Shown: positions 51,062 through 60,331 of the stretch, in pieces
How the letters are laid out: each line of letters begins with the position of its first letter
Numbering within the stretch: the first letter of the stretch is position 1
From: JAJTHC01 sp044358835
Lineage (GTDB): Bacteria > Cyanobacteriota > Vampirovibrionia > Vampirovibrionales > JAJTHC01
Reading direction: 5' to 3'
Assembly: GCA_044358835.1 (NCBI GenBank)
Contig: JBIKNF010000004.1
Span: 1 to 64,000 of the forward strand
Length of the DNA: 64,000 nt
The notes under the pieces: model-generated
Databases searched by the model: none
Seen by the model: the letters and a program-made list of their open reading frames with translations, nothing else
What the model was told of the DNA's origin: nothing
Position numbers and translations under genes: made by a program

Positions 51062-52102
51062 ATGAAGACAGACGAACCCGCTAAAAAATTAACTATTCTA
51101 GGTACAGGGAGTTGGGGCTTGACCTTGGCTTGGATTGCCGCCCAAAGTCAATTAAGAGACCCCGCTAAAGCTCGCATGCAAGTGACGCTGTGGGGAAGAA
51201 ATGAAGCCAAGGTGGCAGAGTTCAAAAAAACCCGTCACGTGGACTTTCCCGTTCAAATGGATATTCCCGCTTGTGTGGAGATGACGTCCGATTTAGCCAC
51301 TGCCGTGAAAGACGCCGATGCGGTTTTGTTTGTTGTCACCGCAAAGGCGACTCGTGAAGTGGCGCAAGCCATTTTAGAAACAGGTGCCTTGCCTAAAACA
51401 GCGATGCTCGTTAATGCGTCTAAAGGCTTGGAATATCCTTCTTTAAAGACGATGTCTCGGGTGTTGAAAGAGTTTTTTCCTCATCATAAAATTGGGGTTT
51501 TGTCTGGGCCTACACTGGCTAAAGAAATTTTAAAGGGGCTCCCAACAGCGTGTACCATTTCGGCGGAATCTCTTGAAACGGCGAAAGTTTTGCAAGAAAT
51601 GCTCAATTGCGACAGGCAGTTTCGTTTGTACACCAATACCGATGTGTTGGGTGTGGAACTGGCGGGTGCGTCAAAAAACGTTTTTGCTATTGCCAGTGGC
51701 TTTATGACGGCTCAAGAATTAGGAGACAACGCCAAGGCTTCTTTACTGACAAGGGGTTTGGCGGAAATGGCTCGTTTTTGCCTGGCTCAAAAAGCGGAAG
51801 AATCCACCATTTACGGCTTGGCAGGCTTGGGCGATATGTTAGCCACGTGTAATTCGCCGTTAAGTCGTAACTTTCAAGTGGGCTTTCGGCTAGGTAACGG
51901 TGAACCCTTGGCAGACATTCTGGCGGATATGAAAGTGGTGGCTGAAGGGGTTCAAGCGGCCAAAGCGGTGCATAAAATGGCTCAAGAACTGGGATTGGAT
52001 ATGCCTATTGTGGATTTGGTGATGGAAGCGGTGAGTGGCACTAAAGTGTCTAAAGAAATGATGATTCGTTCCTTGATGAACCGCAAGCTCAAGGCGGAGT
52101 AA
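51062..52102 (+). CDS. gpsA: Glycerol-3-phosphate dehydrogenase [NAD(P)+]
   Basis: GpsA reduces dihydroxyacetone phosphate to glycerol-3-phosphate for lipids. The 346-aa protein shows the Rossmann loop LGTGSWGLTLA, the motif VNASKGLE (catalytic Lys region), VLSGPTLAKEI, GVELAGASKNVFAIA with the catalytic Lys, and GLGDMLATC. The pair plsY-gpsA forms a short pathway operon. Confidence 0.95.
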   Translation: MKTDEPAKKLTILGTGSWGLTLAWIAAQSQLRDPAKARMQVTLWGRNEAKVAEFKKTRHVDFPVQMDIPACVEMTSDLATAVKDADAVLFVVTAKATREVAQAILETGALPKTAMLVNASKGLEYPSLKTMSRVLKEFFPHHKIGVLSGPTLAKEILKGLPTACTISAESLETAKVLQEMLNCDRQFRLYTNTDVLGVELAGASKNVFAIASGFMTAQELGDNAKASLLTRGLAEMARFCLAQKAEESTIYGLAGLGDMLATCNSPLSRNFQVGFRLGNGEPLADILADMKVVAEGVQAAKAVHKMAQELGLDMPIVDLVMEAVSGTKVSKEMMIRSLMNRKLKAE

Positions 52103-52118
52103 TGGCGTTCGAACACGA

Positions 52119-52200
52119 TAGTGCTTGAAAGATAAAACGGTCTATGGTCTCTTGGTTTTCGCTACGATTTTTCTTGCTTGGTTATGTTCGTCTGTAACCA
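52119..52200. mobile_element. Truncated MITE-like element, subtype 2
   Basis: It begins TAGTGCTTGAAAGATAAAAC, continues CGGTCTATGGTCTCTTGGTT and GGTTATGTTCGTCTG, and then loses similarity to the copies at 18443 and 29640. Only about the first 80 bp remain. Confidence 0.6.
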
Positions 52201-52320
52201 AAAAAGCGTGGGGTTTACGCACTAGGCAAAGCGCTTAAAAATACGTTATACTGAAAAAGAGTGGCTGTTTTGAACAGGCCTTCACACCCCCCAAAAAATC
52301 CTTGAAAATCGAGCAAAAAA

Positions 52321-52425
52321 CCGACTTTTGTGGCCAAGAAACCGACTTTTGTGGCCAGAAAACGGACTTTCGTGGCCAAGAAACCGACTTTCGTGGCCAG
52401 AAAACAGACTTTTGTGTGTCGGAAA
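52321..52425. repeat. Five-unit 21-bp tandem repeat
   Basis: The units start at 52321, 52342, 52363, 52384 and 52405, each exactly 21 bp with the core GACTTTYGTGGCCA. Units 1 and 3 end AAGAAA while units 2 and 4 end AGAAAA, giving a 42-bp higher order. The fifth unit is degenerate (GACTTTTGTGTGTCGG). The 52201-52320 and 52426-52552 flanks hold no gene. The constant period of two helical turns and the lack of coding sense suggest a binding array or the end of a transposable element. Confidence 0.85.
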
Positions 52426-52552
52426 TTAGGCCATTTTTACATCTTTATACGCGATTCAATCTTTAAAATGGTCAGAGAAAGTCTTGAAAACAATTTTATG
52501 CCCTGAGTTGAGCAAAACCCCCCTTGCTCTGTTTTTTACTTAAAAAACTCTA

Positions 52553-53302
52553 TTAAACACGCGAAGCCTGATCATGTTTGGAAATCCACTGAATGCAGGT
52601 GTCCACAAAGCGACGGGGGGAACTCAAATACAAGTCTTCGGCATGAAAGTCGTCTTCAAATAAAATATGTTCACTTGGACTGGTGGCCTTTTCATGTAAA
52701 GCCGTGCCATGCCAAGCGTGAATGGTGCGATCTTTACCCCCACTTAAAAACAAAATGGGGATGTCTTCTAAGTGTTCGACTACATCAATAGGGTTGGTTT
52801 TGGGCAAAAATAGATTACCAGGGCGAATGGTAAAACTTCGCCAGAACTCGAACTTCTTCATCGAAGGAATGAACGCTTCTTTTCGGTAAAATTCATTTTC
52901 AATTTTTTCAAACGAAACGGGCGCACTTACCGCAATGACGCCTTCTACATCTTTATGAGAAGCCGCATGAATAATGGAAATCGCCGAACCTAGTGAAAAG
53001 CCCATGAGGGTCACTTTTTCATAGCGGGTTTTGGCAAAGGCCACCACGGCTTCAAGATCTTGCGGTTCTTTGGCGGTGAAGGTGAAGGATCCTGAACTTT
53101 GGCCGTGGCCTCTGAAGTCTAGGGTGATGATGTCGTGATGCTTAAAAAAGTCTTCCGAAAGGCCTTTAAAGACTTTGGAATCTTTACACATGGCCCAGCC
53201 GTGGCAAATAATAATAACGCTATTGCGTTTTTGGTCATAATGATTTAAGGCGATGCGTTCGCCGTCTTTACTTTCAAGGAAACGTTCATTCATGGTGGTC
53301 AT
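52553..53302 (-). CDS. Alpha/beta hydrolase
   Basis: The 249-aa protein has a complete hydrolase fold: IIICHGWAMCKDS (oxyanion), LDFRGHGQSSG, nucleophile elbow GFSLGS, Asp in GGKDRTI and His in DDFHAED. The substrate is unknown; it resembles small serine esterases/acyl hydrolases. The ATG at 53293 (MNERF) is an alternative start. It lies 48 bp downstream of dinG on the same strand. Confidence 0.88.
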   Translation of the reverse strand: MTTMNERFLESKDGERIALNHYDQKRNSVIIICHGWAMCKDSKVFKGLSEDFFKHHDIITLDFRGHGQSSGSFTFTAKEPQDLEAVVAFAKTRYEKVTLMGFSLGSAISIIHAASHKDVEGVIAVSAPVSFEKIENEFYRKEAFIPSMKKFEFWRSFTIRPGNLFLPKTNPIDVVEHLEDIPILFLSGGKDRTIHAWHGTALHEKATSPSEHILFEDDFHAEDLYLSSPRRFVDTCIQWISKHDQASRV

Positions 53303-53350
53303 GGCAAAAAATACTTTCTTTCGGGGGATTTATCGATACTATAACACAGT

Positions 53351-55402
53351 TTAATCAGGTTTCGTTTCCTTTGTTTGAGCGAAAAAGTTTGCCACCTCCT
53401 CGATCGCTTCGCTCACATGCATTTTCGGCAGACTGGTGAGGATTGTTCGACCGTAGCCCTTGCTTCTAAGGCGTGTGTCTAACAACGCCACCACCCCTCG
53501 ATCTTCGGTGCTTCTAAGCAAACGGCCAATGCCTTGCTTGAGCTTAATAATGGCGTTGGGCACGACATAATCCCCAAACCAATCCGTGCCACGACGCTTC
53601 ATGCGTTCTGTAATGGCTTGATGAATCGGTTCATCTGGCGGACTAAAGGGCAAGCGGTCAATAATGACTAAAGACAACTGCTCACCGGGAATATCAATCC
53701 CTTCCCAAAAGGTATAAGTCCCCAACAACACCGGAGATTCCGTTTCTTTGAACCATTCAATCAAGCGTTGACGAGGAAAATCGCCCTGTTTACGAATCGG
53801 GAATCGCGTTCTAAGGCTCAGTTCCAAGGCCATTTTGTCCATCGCGCTGTGGCTGGTAAACAAAATAAAAGCCCTGCCTCGGCTGGCGTGTAAAAGGGCC
53901 CCCATTTCTTCTGCCAAGGCCTGCCAATAGCCTTCGCCCTGGGGGGTTTCAGGAATACGGTGACTGGGTGGAATATAGCAAAGCATATTTCCCTGCGTGT
54001 TAAAGGCAGAAGGTAAAATGAGTTCACTGGTATGAAGCTCAACGGCGTGTCCGTCTTCATCAAAGGTGGTGCCCACTAAGCCAAGGGCATTTTTGAAGTA
54101 CGTTAAGCGTTGACGCACGGAAAGCGTCGCACTGGTAAGCACCCCCAATTTTTTTGACCACACCTGTTGGCGCAAGATGCTATCCACTTCTAAGGGAGTA
54201 GAAATCAACTGAAAATTCAAACGTTCATGATCCAGCTCCGCCCAATTCACCCGTTCTATGCCAGAATATTCAGACGATTCATGCACGAAAAATCCCCAAG
54301 CATCGACTAAGTTTTTCAACTGTTCTTTGATTTTGGCATGTTGTTGTTCTTTGGCTTGCTGTTTCTTCAGTTCGCTGGGGAAATCAGGCAGGCTTGGCAC
54401 ATCAATATCTTCCACCCACTGCAAGACGCTTTTCAACACGTCACGGATTTGCAACGTGGTTTCATCCATTTCGGCATCAGGGTACAGGCGTATGGTCTGT
54501 TGATGCTTGGCTTTTTGAAGCAACTGATGCATCAACGACGATTCGGCTTCCTTCAACTGCCAAATGAGATCATCGGGCAGGGGAAGCAAATGTTTGTTGA
54601 TTTTGCCCAGTAATTGTTGTGAACGATACCGCCCAATACGGGCTGAAAAGGCGTTCAAGGCATAGCTAATCAGGCTATGGGCTTCGTCCAAAATCAACAC
54701 CTCATGCGGAGGCAAAAGCCCTCCCCCGCTCATGACATCTTGACAGTACAGCGCATGATTGGTGATGATGACATCGGCCTTGTCGACTTCTTCACGCGCT
54801 TGACGATACGGGTTTTGATCATAAAACCGACATTGCCAGCCCAAGCAATCTTCCGCATCACTGGCGACTTCCTTCCAAAGCTTGTTTGGCATTTCATGCG
54901 CGAGTTCCGCACGATCGCCTTCCCATCCTTCATACATCGCCGAACGCAATTGCTGAAATGCCAAACGCGTTTGCTTAATCTCCACATGTTCACGAGGCTT
55001 CTGCGTTCCTAGGCCTTCTTCGGCTTCTTCTAGCTTATGAATGCACAAGTAATTGCCACGCCCTTTTACCAAGCGAACCTTCAGCTTTTTTTCATCCCCA
55101 TACATGAGTTTGGCGAGAGCAGGTACATCCTTATGCAGTAACTGTTCTTGTAGGGCAATACTGCCTGTAGAAATCACAATCGGACGCTTAGGACTTAACA
55201 AGGCCGGCAGTAAATAGCCAAAGGATTTACCGGCCCCTGTCCCTGCTTCTACCATCAGGTGATTGCCGTTTGCGAGTGCGGCTTCCACGGCTTGCATCAT
55301 GCGGATTTGAACGGGACGAACCTCGTAAGCGTCCCACGACTCAAGCATCCCCACAAAGTCGGTGGAAGTCGTGTTTTCTTCTGTAGGGAGCGGGCTTGTC
55401 AT
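53351..55402 (-). CDS. dinG: DinG/XPD-family ATP-dependent DNA helicase
   Basis: This is a superfamily-2 5'-3' helicase acting on damaged or R-looped DNA. The 683-aa protein shows Walker A VEAGTGAGKSFGYLLPA, DEAH box ILDEAHSL, and the late motifs GTYTFWEGIDIPGEQL and GIGRLLRS. The Fe-S region shows only three of four cysteines (NYLC, EDC and WQC). Where the fourth would fall, it reads RFYDQNPYRQAR. The cluster may be lost or altered. Confidence 0.9.
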   Translation of the reverse strand: MTSPLPTEENTTSTDFVGMLESWDAYEVRPVQIRMMQAVEAALANGNHLMVEAGTGAGKSFGYLLPALLSPKRPIVISTGSIALQEQLLHKDVPALAKLMYGDEKKLKVRLVKGRGNYLCIHKLEEAEEGLGTQKPREHVEIKQTRLAFQQLRSAMYEGWEGDRAELAHEMPNKLWKEVASDAEDCLGWQCRFYDQNPYRQAREEVDKADVIITNHALYCQDVMSGGGLLPPHEVLILDEAHSLISYALNAFSARIGRYRSQQLLGKINKHLLPLPDDLIWQLKEAESSLMHQLLQKAKHQQTIRLYPDAEMDETTLQIRDVLKSVLQWVEDIDVPSLPDFPSELKKQQAKEQQHAKIKEQLKNLVDAWGFFVHESSEYSGIERVNWAELDHERLNFQLISTPLEVDSILRQQVWSKKLGVLTSATLSVRQRLTYFKNALGLVGTTFDEDGHAVELHTSELILPSAFNTQGNMLCYIPPSHRIPETPQGEGYWQALAEEMGALLHASRGRAFILFTSHSAMDKMALELSLRTRFPIRKQGDFPRQRLIEWFKETESPVLLGTYTFWEGIDIPGEQLSLVIIDRLPFSPPDEPIHQAITERMKRRGTDWFGDYVVPNAIIKLKQGIGRLLRSTEDRGVVALLDTRLRSKGYGRTILTSLPKMHVSEAIEEVANFFAQTKETKPD

Positions 55403-55459
55403 TTAGTAGTGGGTCTCTTTTGCTACGGTATCCTTAGTTTAGCATGAAGAAAGAGAGCA

Positions 55460-56383
55460 CTACTCAAACAAACCCGCTTCACTTTGTTGTTGACGCATAC
55501 GCAAGCGATCGACGTCTTCAGGCGTTAGGCGTTCCACACAATGCAGGCAAGAAACGCCCTTTTCGTAAGACGCCAGCGTGCGATCGGCTGGTTGAAGAGG
55601 CCATCCGCAGTTAAAGCACATTTCGTAACCCTCTTCCGCCAAACCATGCCCCACCGCCACACGACGATCAAACACAAAGCAGGCGCCGTCCCACAAGCTT
55701 TCTTCAGGGGGAATCTCTTCCAAGTACTTGAGAATCCCTCCCTTCAAATGATACACCGATTCAAACCCGTGATTCAACATAAAGCTCGACGCCTTTTCAC
55801 AACGAATCCCCCCCGTACAAAACATGGCCACTTTTTTGGTTTGGGTGGGATTTAATTGCGTTTCCACATAAGGCACAAATTCGGTGAAGGTTGAAATATG
55901 GGGATTGATCGCATTTTTAAAGGTGCCAATCGCCAGTTCATATTCATTACGCGTGTCTATCACCAACACCTCAGGATCTTCCAACAACGCATTCCACTCA
56001 TGCGGTTCCACATAAGTGCCGACCACGTCAGTAGGGGTGGCTTTGGGTGTTCGCATGGTCACAATTTCCTTTTTGAGACGCACTTTAAGGCGTCTAAAGG
56101 GTTTTTCTTGGGCATAAGACGTTTTCACTTCACCCTGTTTTATGCCAAAAAGAAGATTCAATTCATGTAAAAGGGCTTCCATGGCTGATTCTTGACCCGC
56201 AATCGTTCCATTGATGCCTTCAGGCGCAAGCAACAACGTGCCACACACCTGGTGTGCTTCACAGCAAGCGAAGACCCGTTCTTTGAGGGCTTCAAGATTT
56301 TCAAGCGCAACAAAGCGATAGAGCGCCACCACTTTCCACGTGGGTGAAGATTCAATGCAGGAGGCCTGACTTGTGGGATTCAT
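55460..56383 (-). CDS. trhO: tRNA uridine(34) hydroxylase (rhodanese-like)
   Basis: TrhO (former UPF0176/YceA) makes 5-hydroxyuridine at tRNA position 34. The 307-aa protein has an N-terminal acylphosphatase-like domain, a rhodanese domain (VIDTRNEYE, catalytic FCTGGIRCEKASS) and a C-terminal zinc-like region (CFNCGWPL, SCLHCVE). It diverges from the bamA-type gene. Confidence 0.93.
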   Translation of the reverse strand: MNPTSQASCIESSPTWKVVALYRFVALENLEALKERVFACCEAHQVCGTLLLAPEGINGTIAGQESAMEALLHELNLLFGIKQGEVKTSYAQEKPFRRLKVRLKKEIVTMRTPKATPTDVVGTYVEPHEWNALLEDPEVLVIDTRNEYELAIGTFKNAINPHISTFTEFVPYVETQLNPTQTKKVAMFCTGGIRCEKASSFMLNHGFESVYHLKGGILKYLEEIPPEESLWDGACFVFDRRVAVGHGLAEEGYEMCFNCGWPLQPADRTLASYEKGVSCLHCVERLTPEDVDRLRMRQQQSEAGLFE

Positions 56384-56570
56384 CTTTATCTTTCCCCTAC
56401 GAATGAAGAAAACAGCTTTATTTTATACGAAACCCGTCGGTTTGTCTTGTTTCTGTTCGGATTATCCCCTTTCAAGGGGAAATCCACCGGTGATTAGAGC
56501 TCGCTGTGTTAGTATTGCGCCTTTTCATGCTAAAATTAACAGTGTACACGATTTTTATGAGGGAAGCTCG

Positions 56571-58508
56571 TTGCAACAGTTTAGAAATGACTTCTATATA
56601 AGAAGGCCTGTTTTCTCTATTAAAGAACATAGGTGGTTTAAACTCGCGCTGATTGGGCTTTTGGCTGCCTTTTGTTTCCCTGGTTTTAGCGTTGCGCAAA
56701 CCACTGTCACTGAAATTCAAAAAAACCTGAGTGAAGGTTCCGCCCTTGAAGGGGGGCTTCCCAATTATGACAAATCTATTACCGTGTACCATGTCTATAT
56801 AGAAGGCAATACCTTGGTGGATGAAGCACGCCTGCGAAATGTGATGACGTTGCGTCCTGGGGTTGTTTACAGTAAAACGGGGTTGCAAAAAGATTTAAAA
56901 CGCATTTATGAACTCGGCTATTTTACCGAACAAATGAAGGCTGTGCCCAAAGCCACGAAAGACGGCATTGTAATCTACATTACTTTAGAAGAAAACTCAC
57001 CAGTCACTGGCATTGAAATTGAAGGCAATCAAGTGCTTACAGATGCTGAGATTGAAAAGATTTTTGCGGATCAAATCGGGTTGCCTCAAAATATCGAAGC
57101 GCTCAATGCGGGTATTGCCGAACTTGAAAAAAAGTACGTCAGTGAAGGCTATATTCTCGCTAAAGTGGTGGATATTGCCGACACCCCTGAAGGCACGCTA
57201 ATGTTAAAGGTGGATGAAGGCGTTATTGAAAGCATTAAAGTGGTGGGCAACCGTAAAACCAAAGACTTTGTGGTGACCAAAAACTTGGTGCTAAAAACAG
57301 GCGACGTTTATAACGACACCACCATGAATGACGATTTAAAACGCTTATTTTCCCTACAAGCCTTTGACGATGTGCGCCGCGTGCTCACCCCTAATGCGAA
57401 GCATCCTGAAAAATATGACTTGGTTGTTGAAGTGGATGAAAAACGTTCAGGGGCCTTTTCCTTAGGAGGGGGGATCGATACCATTACAGGGTTCTTTGGT
57501 TCTGTGGGCTATAGTGACCCTAACTTTTTAGGACGGGGCGAAAACCTAACCACACAAATTGGCGTGGGTTCTGGCATTATTGGCAGAGACACCCGCACCC
57601 AAGCCCGAACCCCCACCTACCAAGTGGATTTGGGTTGGTCAACGCCCTATTTGGCGGGAACGGACAATGCCTTTAGCGTCAACCTGTTTGGCCGAGATTT
57701 ACAAAGTTTCAACGTGCCTTTGGCACTTGAGCGTCGTATTGGCGGCGGAGCCACTATTTCTCGTGCCATTCAACGCTTTGACAATGTTTCCGCAAGTTTG
57801 GGTTTAAAGGTTGAAAATGTGGCCCTTCGTGAAGGCGGTAGTTCCAGCAATTTAGACTTTTTCAACATTAGTGCAACTGAACGTGCCAGAGAACTCGGTC
57901 AAGGCGGAACCTTTGTTAGTCTTGGTCCTACCATTGCGTATGACAACCGAAACAACCGTTACGACCCGACTTCAGGGTGGTTTAATACGGCTTCAATTGG
58001 AGGCACCTTGGGCTTTGGAGCAGACAGTTACGGCACGGCAAGCGTCAACTTACGCAAGTACTTTGCCTTAAATAAAACGCTTTCTTTGGCGTGGAATGGA
58101 CAACTTTCTTCATCACTTTTTAATGATATTCCCGATTTCAATGCCTTTCGTCTAGGGGGTCCCTTCACCGTGCGTGGGTATCAAGAAGGGGGGCTGGGAA
58201 TTGGGTCTGGTCAAGCCATCAGTAGTATTGAGTTGCGTTCAAAATTCCCACTCTTTGGAAAGATGAAGGACATTGCCTTCCTTGAAACGCTCCGCGTCGT
58301 GGGTTTTATGGATGCCGGTACCTTGTTTAATGAAAGTCAGGTGAATACCCTCTTTGCGCGTAAGGGCGATGGACTTTCCGTTGGGGCTGGTATTCGTTTA
58401 ACCATTCCGGGTGTAGGCCCCTTACGCTTTGATTACGCTGTTCCGCTGATTAAAACGAATAAAGATTACCAACAAAACTTCAGCTTCGGAGTGGGGCAAA
58501 AGTTCTAA
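56571..58508 (+). CDS. BamA/Omp85 outer-membrane assembly protein
   Basis: BamA/Omp85 inserts beta-barrel proteins into the outer membrane. The protein has a signal peptide (WFKLALIGLLAAFCFPGFSVAQ) and three POTRA domains (about 68-135, 137-212 and 213-285), as in cyanobacterial Omp85 and fewer than the five of E. coli. A 16-strand barrel follows with the lid-lock motif VRGYQEGG and a C-terminal Phe. I propose a TTG start at 56571 (645 aa), because GAGGGA lies 6 bp upstream and the signal peptide follows well. An in-frame ATG at 56403 would put 90 residues before the signal peptide. Confidence 0.9.
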   Translation: MQQFRNDFYIRRPVFSIKEHRWFKLALIGLLAAFCFPGFSVAQTTVTEIQKNLSEGSALEGGLPNYDKSITVYHVYIEGNTLVDEARLRNVMTLRPGVVYSKTGLQKDLKRIYELGYFTEQMKAVPKATKDGIVIYITLEENSPVTGIEIEGNQVLTDAEIEKIFADQIGLPQNIEALNAGIAELEKKYVSEGYILAKVVDIADTPEGTLMLKVDEGVIESIKVVGNRKTKDFVVTKNLVLKTGDVYNDTTMNDDLKRLFSLQAFDDVRRVLTPNAKHPEKYDLVVEVDEKRSGAFSLGGGIDTITGFFGSVGYSDPNFLGRGENLTTQIGVGSGIIGRDTRTQARTPTYQVDLGWSTPYLAGTDNAFSVNLFGRDLQSFNVPLALERRIGGGATISRAIQRFDNVSASLGLKVENVALREGGSSSNLDFFNISATERARELGQGGTFVSLGPTIAYDNRNNRYDPTSGWFNTASIGGTLGFGADSYGTASVNLRKYFALNKTLSLAWNGQLSSSLFNDIPDFNAFRLGGPFTVRGYQEGGLGIGSGQAISSIELRSKFPLFGKMKDIAFLETLRVVGFMDAGTLFNESQVNTLFARKGDGLSVGAGIRLTIPGVGPLRFDYAVPLIKTNKDYQQNFSFGVGQKF

Positions 58509-58527
58509 GGCTTCTAGAGCTGTTTAA

Positions 58528-58598
58528 TACCGTTTAAACGAATAAATAGCGTGTAAGCCTAGTATAGACTCATCGCCTGTTTCATCTATCAAACACTA
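58528..58598. mobile_element. 71-bp hybrid/deleted MITE-like element
   Basis: The left end is subtype 1 (TACCGTTTAAACGAATAAAT) and the right end is subtype 2 (TAGTGTTTGATAGATGAA on the other strand). Exact TAA duplications flank it (58525-58527 and 58599-58601). It lies 20 bp after the bamA stop and 31 bp after the end of atpC. It shows that both end types can be used as one unit. Confidence 0.75.
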
Positions 58599-58629
58599 TA
58601 ATTATACCGCTTAAAGGGTATTAAAGCCC

Positions 58630-58872
58630 TTAACGCAATAAAACAGTGACGACTTCACCGTCGTTGTAAGCAAGTCCACCTTCAATAGGCAGGCTTCGCT
58701 TTTCACCGCTTAGGGTTTCATAACGCAACGCCCCTTTTTTTAAACGTACCAACACTTGCTGACGCTTGGCAAGGATGCCTAATTCCCCACTAGGGCTGGG
58801 TAATACGACTGAACGCACGGCTTCATCAACCGTAACAGCACTAGGAGACATGACTTTTAAGAAGATGGACAT
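58630..58872 (-). CDS. atpC: ATP synthase epsilon subunit, N-terminal domain only
   Basis: Epsilon links the central stalk to the c-ring. The 80-aa protein holds only the beta-sandwich domain (VLPSPSGELGILAKRQQVLVRL, a variant of the family GELGILPGH). It lacks the C-terminal helical hairpin that inhibits ATP hydrolysis in most bacteria (about 130 aa). It follows atpD by 46 bp. No remnant of the missing half is visible downstream, where a mobile element lies 31 bp away. Confidence 0.9.
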   Translation of the reverse strand: MSIFLKVMSPSAVTVDEAVRSVVLPSPSGELGILAKRQQVLVRLKKGALRYETLSGEKRSLPIEGGLAYNDGEVVTVLLR

Positions 58873-58918
58873 CTGTGAAAACCTTTATTGTCTTTAAATG
58901 AAGTGGCAGGGAGGCTTC

Positions 58919-60331
58919 TTAAGCAGGAACGGCTTCGAGTTCTTCTGCTTTTTTCACCACATCTTCAATGGAACCACACATGTAAAAGGCTTGTTCAGGC
59001 AAGCTGTCATATTTACCTGCCAAGATTTCTTTAAATCCACGCAAGGTATCTTCTAGCTTTACGTAACAACCCGGGACACCGTTAAAGACTTCCGCCACAT
59101 GGAAGGGTTGAGACAAAAAGCGTTGAATGCGTCGCGCTCTTCCCACCACGGCTTTGTCTTCATCAGAAAGTTCATCCATCCCCAAAATGGCAATGATGTC
59201 TTGCAAGTCTTTATAACGCTGAAGCACCGCTTGCACTGCACGAGCCGTTTCATAGTGCTCGTCTCCCACAATTTTAGGATCCAACGCTTTAGAAGAAGAA
59301 TCCAAAGGATCCACAGCAGGGTAAATGCCCATTTCCGCAATTTTACGAGACAACACGGTGGTCGCGTCTAAGTGAGCAAAGGTCGCCGCAGGGGCGGGAT
59401 CGGTCAAGTCATCAGCCGGTACGTAAACGGCTTGAATCGAGGTGATCGCACCGTCTTTCGTAGACGTAATGCGTTCTTGAAGGCTGGCCATTTCGTCCGC
59501 CAAGGTGGGTTGGTAGCCTACAGCAGAAGGCATACGCCCCAAGAGCGCCGACACTTCAGAACCCGCTTGCGTGAAGCGGAAGATGTTGTCCACAAATAAA
59601 AGCACGTCTTGCTTGGCTTCATCCCGGAAGTATTCTGCAATCGTCAAAGCCGAAAGTGCCACGCGCAAACGAGCCCCTGGGGGTTCATTCATTTGCCCGT
59701 AAATCAGGGCGACTTTGTCTAAAACTTTAGAATCTTTCATTTCATGGTACAGGTCGTTCCCTTCACGTGTGCGTTCACCCACACCTGCAAATACGGAAAC
59801 CCCACCATGCCCTTTGGCGATGTTGTTAATCAATTCCATGATGATAACGGTTTTACCAACGCCTGCTCCACCAAAAAGGCCAATCTTCCCCCCTTTGGAA
59901 TACGGGGCCAGCAAATCAATGACCTTAATGCCTGTTTCGAAAATTTCTTGATCCGTAGACTGCTGTTCAATAGAAGGGGCAGGGCGGTGAATGGACCAAT
60001 GACTTTCGGCATGAACAGGGCCGGCGTTGTCTACAGGTTGACCCAACACATTCAGGATCCGTCCTAAGGTAGGCGTCCCTACAGGCACTTTAATCGGGGA
60101 ACCTGTGTCTAATACATCCATGCCACGCGTTAAGCCTTCTGTGCCGTCCATCGCGACAGAGCGTACACGGTTGTTACCTAAGTGACTTTGTACTTCAGCC
60201 ACCAAGGTGGTGGAACCTGATTCATGGTTCACCTTCATTTGCAAAGCGTTATAAATGGCCGGCAACTGCCCAACAGGGAACTCCACATCAATAACAGGGC
60301 CAATAACTTGGGTGATTTTACCGTGAGACAT
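58919..60331 (-). CDS. atpD: ATP synthase beta subunit
   Basis: Beta holds the catalytic sites of F1. The 470-aa protein shows the P-loop GGAGVGKTVIIMELI, GERTREGNDLYHEM, LLFVDNIFRFTQAGSEVSALLGRMPSAVGYQPTLA and the DELSEED-region variant GMDELSDEDK. The start at 60331 (MSHGKITQVIGPV) has GGAG 9 bp upstream. The rest of the F1Fo genes are not in the window, so atpD-atpC form a separate pair as in cyanobacteria. Confidence 0.97.
   Translation of the reverse strand: MSHGKITQVIGPVIDVEFPVGQLPAIYNALQMKVNHESGSTTLVAEVQSHLGNNRVRSVAMDGTEGLTRGMDVLDTGSPIKVPVGTPTLGRILNVLGQPVDNAGPVHAESHWSIHRPAPSIEQQSTDQEIFETGIKVIDLLAPYSKGGKIGLFGGAGVGKTVIIMELINNIAKGHGGVSVFAGVGERTREGNDLYHEMKDSKVLDKVALIYGQMNEPPGARLRVALSALTIAEYFRDEAKQDVLLFVDNIFRFTQAGSEVSALLGRMPSAVGYQPTLADEMASLQERITSTKDGAITSIQAVYVPADDLTDPAPAATFAHLDATTVLSRKIAEMGIYPAVDPLDSSSKALDPKIVGDEHYETARAVQAVLQRYKDLQDIIAILGMDELSDEDKAVVGRARRIQRFLSQPFHVAEVFNGVPGCYVKLEDTLRGFKEILAGKYDSLPEQAFYMCGSIEDVVKKAEELEAVPA

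Noticed and set aside
52321..52425. CRISPR array
   Set aside because: The 21-bp units are directly adjacent without spacers, and no cas gene is near.
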